A stretch of 64,000 nucleotides of DNA from Streptomyces sp. NRRL S-455 (GCF_000717875.1 NZ_JOCT01000028.1:1-64000), one strand, 5' to 3'. Positions 27,982 through 37,339 are shown, numbered from the stretch's first letter. Notes: generated by a model from the letters alone, not told the origin. Translations and numbers: made by a program.

Positions 27982-29337
27982 ATGACCTCGAACGCCACCC
28001 CGCCACCCGCCGGCCGCCGCCGCACGCTGGGGCGTGGTCCGGGCGTTCCCCGGGCCGAACCGGTAACGGGCCCGGCGGCTGAGCCTGCCGGGGGTGTCCC
28101 GGCGGAGACGGGGCCCGTGGCTTCACCGACGGAGCCGACGGCGTCGGCAGAAGCGGCGGAGGCGCCGGAACCGGTCCGGTCGGGCATGTCACCCATGGAG
28201 ACGGTGGCCGGTTCGGCTGCCGTGGAGGACGGGGCCGCCGGCTCGGAAGCGGCGCCCCGGGCAAGGCCCGGGGCGGCGGGGCCGCATCGTGAGGGCGACC
28301 TCACGGCGGCGGGGTCCGCGTCGCCCGGCGCCGGGGTCGAGTACGGGAGCGCTGCCGCGCTGGAGGGCGCAGGGCTAGCCGGTGAGGGGGGTCCGCCGGC
28401 GATCGGTCCTCTGCGAACTGAGGGCGGGACGCTTGCCTCCGGGTCCGTGACCGAGCAAGTGGCGACCGTTCCGGAGGCAGAGGCAGAGGCAGAGGCAGAG
28501 GCAGAAGCCGACGCCGGCGGCGCCGACGACGGGGTCTTCAAGGTCCGGCTCGCGAACTTCGAAGGCCCCTTCGATCTGCTGCTCCAGTTGATCTCCAAGC
28601 ACAAACTGGACGTCACCGAGGTCGCGCTGTCGAAGGTGACCGACGAGTTCATGGCGTACATCCGGGCGATGGGGCCGGACTGGGACCTGGACGAGACGAC
28701 CGAGTTCCTCGTCGTCGCGGCGACGCTGCTGGATCTGAAGGCCGCACGGCTGCTGCCCGCCGCCGAGGTGGAGGACGAGGCAGACCTCGCGCTGCTCGAA
28801 GCCCGGGACCTGCTGTTCGCCCGGCTGCTCCAGTACCGGGCGTACAAGCAGATCGCCGACATCTTCAACGCGCGGCTCGACGACGAGGCCCGGCGCTACC
28901 CCCGCACCGTCGGGCTCGAGCCCCAGCACGCCGAGCTGCTGCCCGAGGTCGTCATCAGCATCGGCGCGGAGGGGTTCGCCAAACTCGCCGTGAAGGCGAT
29001 GCAGCCGAAGCCCAAGCCGCAGGTGTACGTCGACCACATCCACGCCCCGCTGGTCAGCGTGCAGGAGCAGGCGCAGATCGTGATCGCGCGGCTGAGGGAA
29101 CTCGGCGAGGCCAGCTTCCGGAAGCTCGTCGAGGACACCGACGACACGCTCACGGTCGTGGCCCGCTTCCTCGCACTGCTGGAGCTGTACCGCGAGAAGG
29201 CCGTGGCGCTCGAGCAGGAGGCCGCGCTCGGGGACCTGCTCGTGCGGTGGACCGGCAGCGACGGGGACGACACCCCGGCCGTCACCGACGAGTTCGACCG
29301 GCCGCCCGAGCCGCCGAAGGAGGAGAAGAAGCCGTGA
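27982..29337 (+). CDS. scpA: Segregation and condensation protein A (451 aa)
   Basis: Kleisin subunit of the Smc-ScpAB condensin. The conserved core starts near residue 185 with VRLANFEGPFDLLLQLI and includes TEFLVVAATLLDLKAARLLP and the C-terminal winged helix (VVARFLALLELYREKAVALEQEAALGDL region). The family is about 250 residues; here a 184-residue Ala/Glu/Gly/Pro-rich N-terminal extension precedes it, containing an (Ala-Glu) run. No Shine-Dalgarno; TAACCT lies nine bases before the ATG. Stop overlaps scpB start (GTGA). Confidence 0.93.
   Translation: MTSNATPPPAGRRRTLGRGPGVPRAEPVTGPAAEPAGGVPAETGPVASPTEPTASAEAAEAPEPVRSGMSPMETVAGSAAVEDGAAGSEAAPRARPGAAGPHREGDLTAAGSASPGAGVEYGSAAALEGAGLAGEGGPPAIGPLRTEGGTLASGSVTEQVATVPEAEAEAEAEAEADAGGADDGVFKVRLANFEGPFDLLLQLISKHKLDVTEVALSKVTDEFMAYIRAMGPDWDLDETTEFLVVAATLLDLKAARLLPAAEVEDEADLALLEARDLLFARLLQYRAYKQIADIFNARLDDEARRYPRTVGLEPQHAELLPEVVISIGAEGFAKLAVKAMQPKPKPQVYVDHIHAPLVSVQEQAQIVIARLRELGEASFRKLVEDTDDTLTVVARFLALLELYREKAVALEQEAALGDLLVRWTGSDGDDTPAVTDEFDRPPEPPKEEKKP
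28474..28503 (+). repeat. Hexanucleotide tandem repeat (GAGGCA)5 in scpA
   Basis: Five exact copies of GAGGCA, coding for alternating Glu and Ala, followed by a near copy GAAGCC. Copy changes stay in frame because the unit is two codons. Confidence 0.9.
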
Positions 29338-30020
29338 GTGAGGACACCAGGGAGCTTCCGGCCGGGCTGCGTGATGTCGCCGGCCTGGACCTCAAGCCCG
29401 CTCTGGAGGCGGTCCTCATGGTCGTGGACGAACCCGCGACCGAGGAACACCTCGCGAAGATACTGGAGCGGCCGAGACGCCAGATCGCGGACGCCCTGCG
29501 CGAGCTGGCCGACGAGTACACCGTCCAGCGGCGCGGCTTCGAGCTGCGGTTCGTCGCGAACGGCTGGCGGTTCTACACCCGGGCGGAGTTCGCGCCCGCC
29601 GTCGAGCGTTTCGTGCTGGACGGCCAGCAGGCCCGCCTCACCCAGGCCGCCCTGGAGACCCTGGCCGTCGTCGCGTACCGGCAGCCGGTCAGCCGCAGCC
29701 GGGTCTCGGCGGTGCGCGGAGTGAACTGCGACGGCGTCATGCGCACCCTCCTGCAGCGGGGTCTGATCGAGGAGGCGGGCACGGAACCCGAAACAGGTGC
29801 GATCCTGTACGTGACGACGAACTACTTCCTGGAGCGGATGGGCCTGCGTGGCCTGGACGAGCTCCCGGAGCTCGCGCCCTTCCTCCCGGAGGCGGAGGCG
29901 ATCGAGGCCGAGACCCAGGAGGGCGTACCGTCGTTCGACCCGGACGCGCCTGACGACGATGTGCCGGGCCGCCCGGTCACCCCGGGTACCGACGACGAAG
30001 ACGACCAGACGGAACTTTGA
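29334..30020 (+). CDS. scpB: Segregation and condensation protein B (228 aa)
   Basis: Winged-helix (kite) subunit of condensin. Core blocks: LKPALEAVLMVVDEPATEEHLAKIL, RGFELRFVANGWRFYTRAEFAP, LTQAALETLAVVAYRQPVSRSRVSAVRGVNCDGVMRTLLQRGLIEEAG, and YVTTNYFLERMGL. Acidic C-terminal tail. Start GTG 29334 overlaps the scpA TGA, with AGGAGG about 10 bases upstream. Stop and next ATG share one base (TGATG). Confidence 0.95.
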   Translation: MSEDTRELPAGLRDVAGLDLKPALEAVLMVVDEPATEEHLAKILERPRRQIADALRELADEYTVQRRGFELRFVANGWRFYTRAEFAPAVERFVLDGQQARLTQAALETLAVVAYRQPVSRSRVSAVRGVNCDGVMRTLLQRGLIEEAGTEPETGAILYVTTNYFLERMGLRGLDELPELAPFLPEAEAIEAETQEGVPSFDPDAPDDDVPGRPVTPGTDDEDDQTEL

Positions 30021-31081
30021 TGCGAAGCAGCGGCAGCGGCAAGAGCGGCGGACGCGGTAACCACCGCGGCGCCGGCAACAACAGGGACCAGAAGCAGGGG
30101 CAGGGCCGCCCCCGCAAGCCCCGCCCCGAGGAGCGCCGCTACGACGTGGGCCCCGGGGCGACGAAGGACGGCCCCAAGGCCGGGCGCGGCGGCGCCGCGC
30201 GCGGTGGCGCCAAGGGCGGGCCCAAGCAGCCCCGGAAGCAGGGGCGTACGGCCCCGGCGCGTCCGCGTGAGTACGAGGCGCAGGTCGAGGAGCGCAACCG
30301 CGACCGGTACGCCGGGAAGAAGGAGGTCAAGCTCCCGAAGACCTTCCCCGGCGCCGAGCAGGAGGGCGAGCGGCTGCAGAAGGTCCTCGCGCGCGCGGGC
30401 TTCGGCTCCCGGCGTGCCTGCGAGGAGCTGATCGAGGAGGCCCGGGTCGAGGTCAACGGCGAGATCGTCCTGGAGCAGGGGCGGCGCGTCGACCCCGAGA
30501 AGGACGAGATCAAGGTCGACGGGCTGACCGTCGCCACCCAGAGCTATCAGTTCTTCGCGCTGAACAAGCCCGCCGGTGTCGTGTCGACCATGGAGGACCC
30601 GGAGGGCCGGCAGTGCCTCGGTGACTACGTCACCAACCGCGAGACCCGGCTCTTCCACGTCGGCCGGCTCGACACCGAGACCGAGGGCGTCATCCTGCTC
30701 ACCAACCACGGCGAGCTGGCGCACCGGCTGACCCACCCCAAGTACGGGGTCAAGAAGACCTACCTCGCGCACATCGTCGGCCCCATCCCGCGCGACCTGG
30801 GCAAGCAGCTCAAGGACGGCATCCAGCTGGAGGACGGCTACGCCCGCGCGGACCACTTCCGGGTCGTCCAGCAGACCGGCAAGAACTACCTCGTCGAGGT
30901 CACCCTGCACGAGGGCCGCAAGCACATCGTGCGCCGCATGCTGGCGGAGGCCGGCTTCCCGGTCGACAAGCTGGTGCGGGTCGCCTTCGGGCCGATCACC
31001 CTGGGCGACCAGAAGTCGGGCTGGCTGCGGCGGCTGTCCAACACCGAGGTGGGCATGCTGATGCAGGAAGTCGATCTCTAG
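30020..31081 (+). CDS. rluB: 23S rRNA pseudouridine synthase, RluB type (353 aa)
   Basis: An Arg/Gly/Lys-rich N-terminal extension of ~110 residues, an S4 domain (RLQKVLARAGFGSRRACEELI) and a catalytic domain with FALNKPAGVVST, VGRLDTETEGVILLT (catalytic Asp) and EGRKHIVRRMLAEAG. RluB/RsuA family enzymes modify U2605-like positions of 23S rRNA; the precise site is inferred. Coupled to scpB by a TGATG junction. A hairpin follows 30 bases after the stop. Confidence 0.93.
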   Translation: MRSSGSGKSGGRGNHRGAGNNRDQKQGQGRPRKPRPEERRYDVGPGATKDGPKAGRGGAARGGAKGGPKQPRKQGRTAPARPREYEAQVEERNRDRYAGKKEVKLPKTFPGAEQEGERLQKVLARAGFGSRRACEELIEEARVEVNGEIVLEQGRRVDPEKDEIKVDGLTVATQSYQFFALNKPAGVVSTMEDPEGRQCLGDYVTNRETRLFHVGRLDTETEGVILLTNHGELAHRLTHPKYGVKKTYLAHIVGPIPRDLGKQLKDGIQLEDGYARADHFRVVQQTGKNYLVEVTLHEGRKHIVRRMLAEAGFPVDKLVRVAFGPITLGDQKSGWLRRLSNTEVGMLMQEVDL

Positions 31082-31111
31082 GCTTACGCGGACACGCCGC
31101 ATGCCGTAAGT

Positions 31112-31138
31112 TCCCCGCTCCCTCGGGAGGAGCGGGGA
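31112..31138 (+). terminator. Hairpin at the end of the parA-scpAB-rluB operon
   Basis: TCCCCGCTCC (31112-31121) pairs exactly with GGAGCGGGGA (31129-31138), 7-base loop, no U-tract. It ends 16 bases before the next ATG, whose ribosome site lies between. Confidence 0.7.
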
Positions 31139-31154
31139 CGGAAGGACTTCTGAC

Positions 31155-32174
31155 ATGGCCACGCTCGTCCACAAGCAAGCCGCCACAGGAGCGCTCACCG
31201 GCCTCGCGCTGGGGGACGCGTTGGGGTATCCGACCGAGTTCAACGACGTGGCGACGATCCTCGCCCACCACGGGCCGTGGCGGGAGCTTCCGCTGGCGAA
31301 GCACGCCTACGTCTCCGACGACACGCAGATGACGCTGGCGCTGGGCCGGGCCGTGCGGACGGCGATGGACCGGGGGCTGCTCACCCCGGCGGGGCTCCTG
31401 GGCCCCCTGCGTGGGGAGTTCGTGGACTGGTACCGGTCGCCGGAGAACAACCGGGCCCCGGGGCGTACCTGCCTGACGGCCTGCTCGCTGCTGAAGGACG
31501 AGTCCCGCCCCTGGCAGGACGCCAGCCAGATCCACTCCAAGGGCTGCGGCGCCAACATGCGCGTCGCTCCGCTCGGCCTGATCCAGGGCCTGAGTGACGA
31601 ACAGCGCGCGGGCGCCGCCCAGTTGCAGTCCGCCCTCACCCATGGACACCCCACCGCGCTCGCCGCGTCCGACCTCACCGCTCACGCCGTACGGCTGCTC
31701 GCGCAGGGCGCCGAGCCCGCCGGGCTGACAGGACTGCTGCGTTCGTACGCCGTGGAGAACCGCAGCCACTACCACGAGCGCTGGCTGGGCGACCTGTGGC
31801 GCCGGGCCGAGGACCGGGGCCCCGAGCAGTTCATCGCGCGCGGCTGGGACGAGTGCCTGGCGATCCTCGACCGGCTCGAGCACGCCGTGCGCACCGTCTC
31901 GCCCGAGGACGACCCGTGCCTGGCCACCGGGGAGGGCTGGATCGCCGAGGAGGCCCTGGCGACCGGGCTGCTGTGCTTCCTGCTCTTCCCCGACGAACCG
32001 GTGACGGCCCTGCGCCGTGCCGCCTGCACAGCCGGCGACTCGGACTCGATCGCCTGCCTGACGGGCGCGTTCGCGGGCGCGTACCTGGGCGCGAAGGCCT
32101 GGCCGGCCGAGTGGTCCGACCGGATCGAGTACCGGAGCGATCTGCTGACCCTCGGAGCGCTCTGGGACGCCTGA
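31155..32174 (+). CDS. ADP-ribosylglycohydrolase family protein (339 aa)
   Basis: DraG/ARH-type hydrolase that removes ADP-ribose from proteins or small molecules. Metal-site motifs are visible: GLALGDALGYPTEF near residues 16-29, VSDDTQM (51-57), and the C-terminal AGDSDSIACLTGAFAGAYLG with the paired aspartates. GGAAGGAC precedes the ATG by 8 bases. The natural target is unknown. The stop codon abuts the stop of the convergent Rieske gene inside a 16-bp palindrome. Confidence 0.9.
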   Translation: MATLVHKQAATGALTGLALGDALGYPTEFNDVATILAHHGPWRELPLAKHAYVSDDTQMTLALGRAVRTAMDRGLLTPAGLLGPLRGEFVDWYRSPENNRAPGRTCLTACSLLKDESRPWQDASQIHSKGCGANMRVAPLGLIQGLSDEQRAGAAQLQSALTHGHPTALAASDLTAHAVRLLAQGAEPAGLTGLLRSYAVENRSHYHERWLGDLWRRAEDRGPEQFIARGWDECLAILDRLEHAVRTVSPEDDPCLATGEGWIAEEALATGLLCFLLFPDEPVTALRRAACTAGDSDSIACLTGAFAGAYLGAKAWPAEWSDRIEYRSDLLTLGALWDA

Positions 32175-32182
32175 TCAGGCGT
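32167..32182. terminator. Perfect palindrome containing both stop codons of convergent genes
   Basis: ACGCCTGATCAGGCGT is self-complementary over 16 bases. Its centre TGATCA is the plus-strand stop (TGA, 32172-32174) directly followed by the minus-strand stop (TCA, 32175-32177). Confidence 0.8.
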
Positions 32183-32621
32183 TCGTCAGCCGGACCGAGT
32201 CGCCCTCCACGGTGATCTGCTCGGCGGGCAGTGGCCGGGTCGCCGGGCCGTGCGCCACCGATCCGTCGGCGATCCGGAACCTGCTGCCGTGGCAGGGGCA
32301 GTTGATCGTGCCGTCGGAGACGGAGCCCACCGTGCAGCGCTGGTGGGTGCAGATCGCCGAGAAGGCCTTGAACCGGCCCTGCTCCGGCTGGGTCACCACG
32401 ACCTCCTCCTCCTTGAAGATCTTGCCGCCGCCGACCGGGATCTCGTCGGTGGAGGCCAGCTCCCGGCCGGCCGGGGCGCTGGTCGCGTCCTGGCCGGTGG
32501 GAGAGCTCGTCGCCGTCGAGCCGTTGCCGTCGCCGCCCCCGCCACAGGCGGCGACGAGCGCCGCCGCGCCCGTCGCGCCCGTCGCGAGGAGAACCGTGCG
32601 GCGAGTGGTCTCGTAGGTCAT
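32175..32621 (-). CDS. Rieske [2Fe-2S] Tat lipoprotein (148 aa)
   Basis: The N-terminus carries a twin-arginine motif (TTRRTVLLATG), a hydrophobic stretch and the lipobox VAAC followed by GGGG, so export by Tat and membrane anchoring are predicted. Cluster ligands: CTHQRC and CPCHGS (Cys-X-His and Cys-X2-His), ending in the typical HGPATRPLP. Ferredoxin-like extracytoplasmic electron carrier; partner unknown. The ATG has GGAG nearby. The frame is open further upstream, but that is the shadow of aroH. Confidence 0.92.
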   Translation of the reverse strand: MTYETTRRTVLLATGATGAAALVAACGGGGDGNGSTATSSPTGQDATSAPAGRELASTDEIPVGGGKIFKEEEVVVTQPEQGRFKAFSAICTHQRCTVGSVSDGTINCPCHGSRFRIADGSVAHGPATRPLPAEQITVEGDSVRLTNA

Positions 32622-32802
32622 GTCGTCACTCCGAAGGCGCTGAAGAACGGGCAAACCGGATATGTCCACATTGTGAGTTTGAAAATACCCTTGGAACGGC
32701 AATCCCGGTGTCTCATCGGGTGGGCGTCGCGCACCCCCGCCCCGGGGGCTGACTAGGCTGGACGGACGTAGAGCGACACGCACGTCAGCAAGGAGCATCG
32801 CC

Positions 32803-33165
32803 GTGGCGGTACGAGCGGTCCGGGGCGCCGTCCAACTGGAACGGGACGAGGCCGGGCACATGGACGAGCAGGTCGGAGCCCTGCTCACGGCCATCCTGGA
32901 GCGCAACGAGCTCACCGCCGACGACCTGATCAGCATCTGGTTCACGGCGACGCCCGACCTGCACAGCGATTTCCCGGCGGCCGCCGCCCGCAAGCTCGGC
33001 ATCGTGGACGTCCCGCTGATCTGTGCCCAGGAGCTGGACATCGAGGGGGCCATGCCGCGCGTCGTCCGGGTCCTCGCGCACATCGAGTCGGACAAGGCAC
33101 GTGCCGACATCTCGCACGTCTACCTCGGCGCCGCCGCCGCCCTGCGCAAGGACATCGCCCAGTGA
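32803..33165 (+). CDS. aroH: Chorismate mutase, AroH class (120 aa)
   Basis: Converts chorismate to prephenate. Size and sequence match the trimeric B. subtilis-type AroH: MAVRAVRGAVQ, ELTADDLISIWFTATPDLHSDFPAAAARKLG, VPLICAQELDI and the C-terminal HVYLGAAAALRKD. Arg7, Glu and Arg90-type catalytic residues are in place. AAGGAG lies 6 bases before the GTG. The stop overlaps the tyrA start (GTGA), joining prephenate synthesis and use. Confidence 0.93.
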   Translation: MAVRAVRGAVQLERDEAGHMDEQVGALLTAILERNELTADDLISIWFTATPDLHSDFPAAAARKLGIVDVPLICAQELDIEGAMPRVVRVLAHIESDKARADISHVYLGAAAALRKDIAQ

Positions 33166-34247
33166 GGACCGCTCTCGTCATCGGCACCGGGCTCATCGGC
33201 ACGTCCGCCGCCCTCGCCCTGTCCCAGCGGGGCGTCACCGTGCACCTCGCCGACCCGGACCCGGAGCAGGCCCGTACGGCGACCGCGCTCGGCGCCGGCA
33301 CGGACGAGGCGCCGGACGGGCCCGTCGACCTCGCCATCGTCGCCGCCCCGCCCGCACATGTCGCCGACGTGCTCGCCGACGCCCTGCGCCGGGGTGTGGC
33401 ACGCGGCTACCTGGACGTCGCCAGCGTCAAGGGCGGACCGCGCCGCGAGCTGGAGGCGCGTGGCCTCGACCTCACGGCGTACATCGGCACCCACCCCATG
33501 TCGGGCCGCGAGAAGTCGGGCCCGCTGGCCGCGACCGGAGATCTCTTCGAGGGCCGCCCCTGGGTGCTGACCCCGACCCGGGACACCGACACCGAGGTGC
33601 TCAACCTCGCCCTGGAGCTGGTCTCGCACTGCCGTGCCGTGCCGGTCGTGATGGACGCCGACGCCCATGACCGTGCCGTCGCCCTCGTCTCCCACATGCC
33701 GCACCTGGTGTCCAGCCTGGTCGCCGCGCGCCTGGAGCACGCCGAGGAGGCCGCCGTGCGGCTGTGCGGGCAGGGCATCCGGGACGTGACCCGGATCGCC
33801 GCATCCGACCCCCGGATGTGGATCGACATCCTCTCCGCGAACCCCGGTCCGGTCGCCGACCTGCTCACCGATGTCGCCGCCGACCTGGAGGAGACGGTGC
33901 GGGCCCTGCGCGCCCTCCAGTCCTCCGACGACCACAAGCGGCGTGAGGGCACCAGCGGCATCGAGGACGTCCTGCGGCGCGGCAACGCCGGACAGGTCCG
34001 CGTCCCCGGCAAGCACGGGTCCGCGCCGCGGGAGTACGAGGTCGTGGCCGTGCTCATCGACGACCAGCCGGGGCAGCTCGCCCGGATCTTCGCGGACGCC
34101 GGGATGGCCGGGGTCAACATCGAGGACGTGCGGATCGAGCACGCGACGGGACAGCAGGCCGGTCTGGTGCAGTTGATGGTGGAGCCGAAGGCCGCGGCCG
34201 TGCTGACCGCGGCGCTGCGGGAGCGGGGCTGGGCGATCCGCCAGTAG
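33162..34247 (+). CDS. tyrA: Prephenate dehydrogenase with ACT domain (361 aa)
   Basis: Tyrosine-branch enzyme. Rossmann motif VIGTGLIGTSAALAL at residues 6-20; THPMSGREKSGP with catalytic His; DAHDRAVALVSHMPHLVSSL. The C-terminal ~75 residues (VAVLIDDQPGQLARIFADAGMAGVNIEDVRIEH) form an ACT domain, suggesting feedback control by tyrosine or another amino acid. Coupled to aroH by a 4-bp overlap. Confidence 0.94.
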   Translation: MRTALVIGTGLIGTSAALALSQRGVTVHLADPDPEQARTATALGAGTDEAPDGPVDLAIVAAPPAHVADVLADALRRGVARGYLDVASVKGGPRRELEARGLDLTAYIGTHPMSGREKSGPLAATGDLFEGRPWVLTPTRDTDTEVLNLALELVSHCRAVPVVMDADAHDRAVALVSHMPHLVSSLVAARLEHAEEAAVRLCGQGIRDVTRIAASDPRMWIDILSANPGPVADLLTDVAADLEETVRALRALQSSDDHKRREGTSGIEDVLRRGNAGQVRVPGKHGSAPREYEVVAVLIDDQPGQLARIFADAGMAGVNIEDVRIEHATGQQAGLVQLMVEPKAAAVLTAALRERGWAIRQ

Positions 34248-34371
34248 GTTGCGTGGTGCCGCGGGGCCGCCTCCGCCCGGGTGCGGCCGGACGAGTGACG
34301 CGAACCCAGTAACCTGGTGCGGGGCAGTCGCGCCCTCATCCCGCCGGCCCGGTTTCAGGAAGGTCCCCACT

Positions 34372-35052
34372 GTGGAAAGCGCCACGCCAGTGATTGTCGC
34401 CATCGACGGCCCGTCCGGCACGGGCAAGTCGAGCACCTCGAAGGCCGTGGCGGCGCAGCTCGGGCTGAGCTACCTGGACACCGGCGCCCAGTACCGGGCG
34501 ATCACCTGGTGGATGGTGAACAACGGCATCGACATCGACGACCCGGCCGCGATCGCCGCCGCGGCCGGCAAGCCCGAGATCGTCTCGGGCACCGACCCGC
34601 AGGGTCCCACCATCTCCGTCGACGGCGTCGACGTGGCCGGTCCGATCCGCACCCAGGAGGTCACCTCCAAGGTCAGCGCGGTCAGCGCGGTGCCCGAGGT
34701 GCGTGCCCGGATCACCGAGCTGCAGCGCACCCTCGCCGCCTCCGCGGAGCACGGCATCGTGGTCGAGGGCCGTGACATCGGCACGACCGTGCTGCCGGAC
34801 GCCGACCTGAAGATCTTCCTCACCGCCTCCCCGGAGGCCCGGGCCGCCCGCCGCAGCGGCGAGCTGAAGGGCGCCGACGTCCACAGCACCCGCGAGGCCC
34901 TGATCAAGCGGGACGCCGCCGACTCCAGCCGCAAGACCTCGCCGCTCGCCAAGGCGGATGACGCCGTCGAGGTGGACACCACCGAGCTCACGCTGTCCCA
35001 GGTCATCGAGTGTGTCGTCACCCTCGTCGAGGAGAAGCGGGCCGGGAAGTGA
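34372..35052 (+). CDS. cmk: Cytidylate kinase (226 aa)
   Basis: Phosphorylates CMP/dCMP. P-loop IDGPSGTGKSSTSKAVA at residues ~10-26, LDTGAQYRAITWW, VVEGRDIGTTVLPDADLKIFLTA and the lid RRSGEL...RDAADSSRKTSPL. The GTG at 34372 has GGAAGG 8 bases upstream; earlier in-frame codons lack similarity. Stop overlaps the plsC-like start (GTGA). It follows tyrA by 124 bp. Confidence 0.94.
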   Translation: MESATPVIVAIDGPSGTGKSSTSKAVAAQLGLSYLDTGAQYRAITWWMVNNGIDIDDPAAIAAAAGKPEIVSGTDPQGPTISVDGVDVAGPIRTQEVTSKVSAVSAVPEVRARITELQRTLAASAEHGIVVEGRDIGTTVLPDADLKIFLTASPEARAARRSGELKGADVHSTREALIKRDAADSSRKTSPLAKADDAVEVDTTELTLSQVIECVVTLVEEKRAGK

Positions 35053-35693
35053 ACCTCCCCTCGGAAAAGGGCGCCGAGGTCGGTCGGCGCATCGGCGTCG
35101 GCCTGATGTACGGGCTGTGGAAGCCGCGCGTGCTCGGCGCCTGGAAGGTGCCCGCGCACGGCCCGGTGATCCTCGCGGTCAACCACTCCCACAACATCGA
35201 CGGCCCGATGGTCATGGGCGTGGCGCCCCGGCCGACGCACTTCCTGATCAAGAAGGAGGCGTTCGTCGGGCCGCTCGACCCCTTCCTGCTCGGCATCGGG
35301 CAGGTGAAGGTGGACCGCGACACCACCGACCGCACGGCGATCACCCAGGCGCTCGGCGTCCTGGAGAACGGCGGCGTGCTGGGCATCTTCCCGGAGGGCA
35401 CCCGGGGCGAGGGCGACTTCGCCGCGCTGCGCGCCGGGCTCGCGTACTTCGCGGTGCGCAGCGGCGCCCCGATCGTGCCGGTCGCCGTGCTGGGAAGTTC
35501 CGACAAGCGCGGGCGGTTGATAAAGGGGCTGCCTCCGCTGCGGTCCCGCGTCGACGTCGTCTTCGGCGAGCCGTTCGAGGCGGGCGACGGCAGCGGGCGC
35601 CGGACACGCAAGGCGCTGGACGAGGCGACCGGGCGCATCCAGAAACAGCTCGCCGCCCACCTGGAAAACGCCAGGCGCTCCACCGGGCGCTAG
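35049..35693 (+). CDS. 1-acylglycerol-3-phosphate O-acyltransferase, PlsC family (214 aa)
   Basis: Membrane-associated acyltransferase for phosphatidic acid synthesis. Motif I NHSHNID (HX4D) near residue 57, motif III FPEGTRGEGDF near 117, and VPVAVLGSSD. GTG 35049 overlaps the cmk stop, so the pair is translationally coupled; cmk, an acyltransferase and der are neighbours in several actinobacteria. The acyl donor and acceptor cannot be read. Confidence 0.9.
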   Translation: MNLPSEKGAEVGRRIGVGLMYGLWKPRVLGAWKVPAHGPVILAVNHSHNIDGPMVMGVAPRPTHFLIKKEAFVGPLDPFLLGIGQVKVDRDTTDRTAITQALGVLENGGVLGIFPEGTRGEGDFAALRAGLAYFAVRSGAPIVPVAVLGSSDKRGRLIKGLPPLRSRVDVVFGEPFEAGDGSGRRTRKALDEATGRIQKQLAAHLENARRSTGR

Positions 35694-35773
35694 GAAACAC
35701 TGAGTAGTGGATCAGCCCGTGGCACAGCGGGTACTCCACCGACCACCACGATGAACGACGAGGTACGGACTTC

Positions 35774-37270
35774 ATGAACGACCACATCCAGCCCGACGGC
35801 TCGGACGCCTCCGGGGGGGCCCACGAGCACGACCACGGGGCGCTCGGCGACGCCGAGTTCGCGGAGTTCATGGAGCTCGCCGCGGAGGAGGGCTTCGACC
35901 TCGAGGACGTCGAGGGCGCGATCGAGGCGGCCGGGCACGGCCCACTGCCCGTCCTCGCCGTGGTCGGACGCCCCAATGTCGGCAAGTCGACTCTGGTGAA
36001 CCGCATCATCGGACGCCGTGAGGCCGTCGTCGAGGACAAGCCCGGGGTCACCCGCGACCGGGTGACCTACGAGGCGGAGTGGGCGGGCCGCCGCTTCAAG
36101 GTCGTCGACACCGGCGGCTGGGAACAGGACGTCCTCGGCATCGACGCCTCCGTCGCCGCCCAGGCCGAGTACGCCATCGACGCCGCCGACGCCGTCGTGT
36201 TCGTCGTCGACGCCAAGGTCGGCGCCACCGACACCGATGAGGCCGTCGTACGGCTGCTGCGCAAGGCCGGCAAGCCGGTCGTGCTGTGCGCCAACAAGGT
36301 GGACGGCCCGAGTGGCGAGGCCGACGCGGCGTACCTGTGGTCGCTGGGCCTGGGGGAGCCGTACCCGGTCTCCGCGCTGCACGGCCGTGGCACCGGCGAC
36401 ATGCTCGACCAGGTCCTGGAGGTGCTGCCGGAGGCGCCGCGCGAGACCTTCGGCGGGGGCGGCATCGGCGGACCGCGCCGGATCGCCCTGATCGGCCGTC
36501 CGAACGTCGGCAAGTCCTCGCTGCTGAACAAGGTGGCGAACGAGGAGCGCGTCGTCGTCAACGAGCTGGCCGGCACCACCCGTGACCCGGTCGACGAGCT
36601 GATCGAACTCGGTGGTGTCACCTGGAAGTTCGTCGACACGGCCGGTATCCGCAAGCGGGTCCACCTCCAGCAGGGCGCCGACTACTACGCCTCGCTGCGT
36701 ACCGCGGCGGCGGTGGAGAAGGCGGAGGTGGCGGTCATCCTGATCGACGCGTCCGAGTCGATCTCCGTCCAGGACCAGCGCATCGTCACCATGGCCGTCG
36801 AGGCCGGCCGCGCGATCGTGCTCGCGTACAACAAGTGGGACACCCTCGACGAGGAGCGCCGCTACTACCTGGAGCGGGAGATCGAGACGGAGCTCGGCCA
36901 GGTGGCGTGGGCACCGCGGGTGAACGTCTCGGCGCGCACCGGCCGGCACATGGAGAAGCTGGTCCCGGCGATCGAGACGGCCCTGGCGGGCTGGGAGACC
37001 CGGGTCCCGACCGGCAGGCTGAACGCGTTCCTCGGTGAGCTGGTCGCCGCCCACCCGCACCCCGTCCGGGGCGGCAAGCAGCCGCGCATCCTGTTCGGCA
37101 CCCAGGCGGGCACCAAGCCGCCGCGGTTCGTGCTGTTCGCCTCCGGCTTCATCGAGGCGGGCTACCGGCGCTTCATCGAGCGCCGCCTGCGCGAGGAGTT
37201 CGGCTTCGAGGGCACGCCGATCCACATCTCCGTGCGGGTGCGCGAGAAGCGCGGCGCGAAGAAGAAGTAG
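35774..37270 (+). CDS. der: Ribosome assembly GTPase Der/EngA (498 aa)
   Basis: Two GTPase domains in tandem: G1 motifs [13 protein letters not shown] (near residue 65) and [13 protein letters not shown] (near 240), each with DTGGW/DTAGI G3 and NKVD/NKWD G4 motifs, then a C-terminal KH-like domain ending in a Lys/Arg tail. A 55-residue acidic His/Asp-rich N-terminal extension is typical for actinobacteria. Functions in 50S subunit assembly. Ends in a 19-bp terminator stem. Confidence 0.96.
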   Translation: MNDHIQPDGSDASGGAHEHDHGALGDAEFAEFMELAAEEGFDLEDVEGAIEAAGHGPLPVLAVVGRPNVGKSTLVNRIIGRREAVVEDKPGVTRDRVTYEAEWAGRRFKVVDTGGWEQDVLGIDASVAAQAEYAIDAADAVVFVVDAKVGATDTDEAVVRLLRKAGKPVVLCANKVDGPSGEADAAYLWSLGLGEPYPVSALHGRGTGDMLDQVLEVLPEAPRETFGGGGIGGPRRIALIGRPNVGKSSLLNKVANEERVVVNELAGTTRDPVDELIELGGVTWKFVDTAGIRKRVHLQQGADYYASLRTAAAVEKAEVAVILIDASESISVQDQRIVTMAVEAGRAIVLAYNKWDTLDEERRYYLEREIETELGQVAWAPRVNVSARTGRHMEKLVPAIETALAGWETRVPTGRLNAFLGELVAAHPHPVRGGKQPRILFGTQAGTKPPRFVLFASGFIEAGYRRFIERRLREEFGFEGTPIHISVRVREKRGAKKK

Positions 37271-37287
37271 CGAGAACAAGGAGCGAC

Positions 37288-37328
37288 ACAGCGGAAGGGC
37301 GGCCCCGGCGGGGCCGCCCTTCCGCTGT
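37288..37328. terminator. Strong hairpin between der and a convergent gene
   Basis: A perfect 19-bp stem, arm ACAGCGGAAGGGCGGCCCC (37288-37306) with 37310-37328, 3-base loop. It lies 17 bases after der and 11 bases before the minus-strand stop at 37340; likely bidirectional. Confidence 0.92.
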
Positions 37329-37339
37329 CCGGTGCTCGC

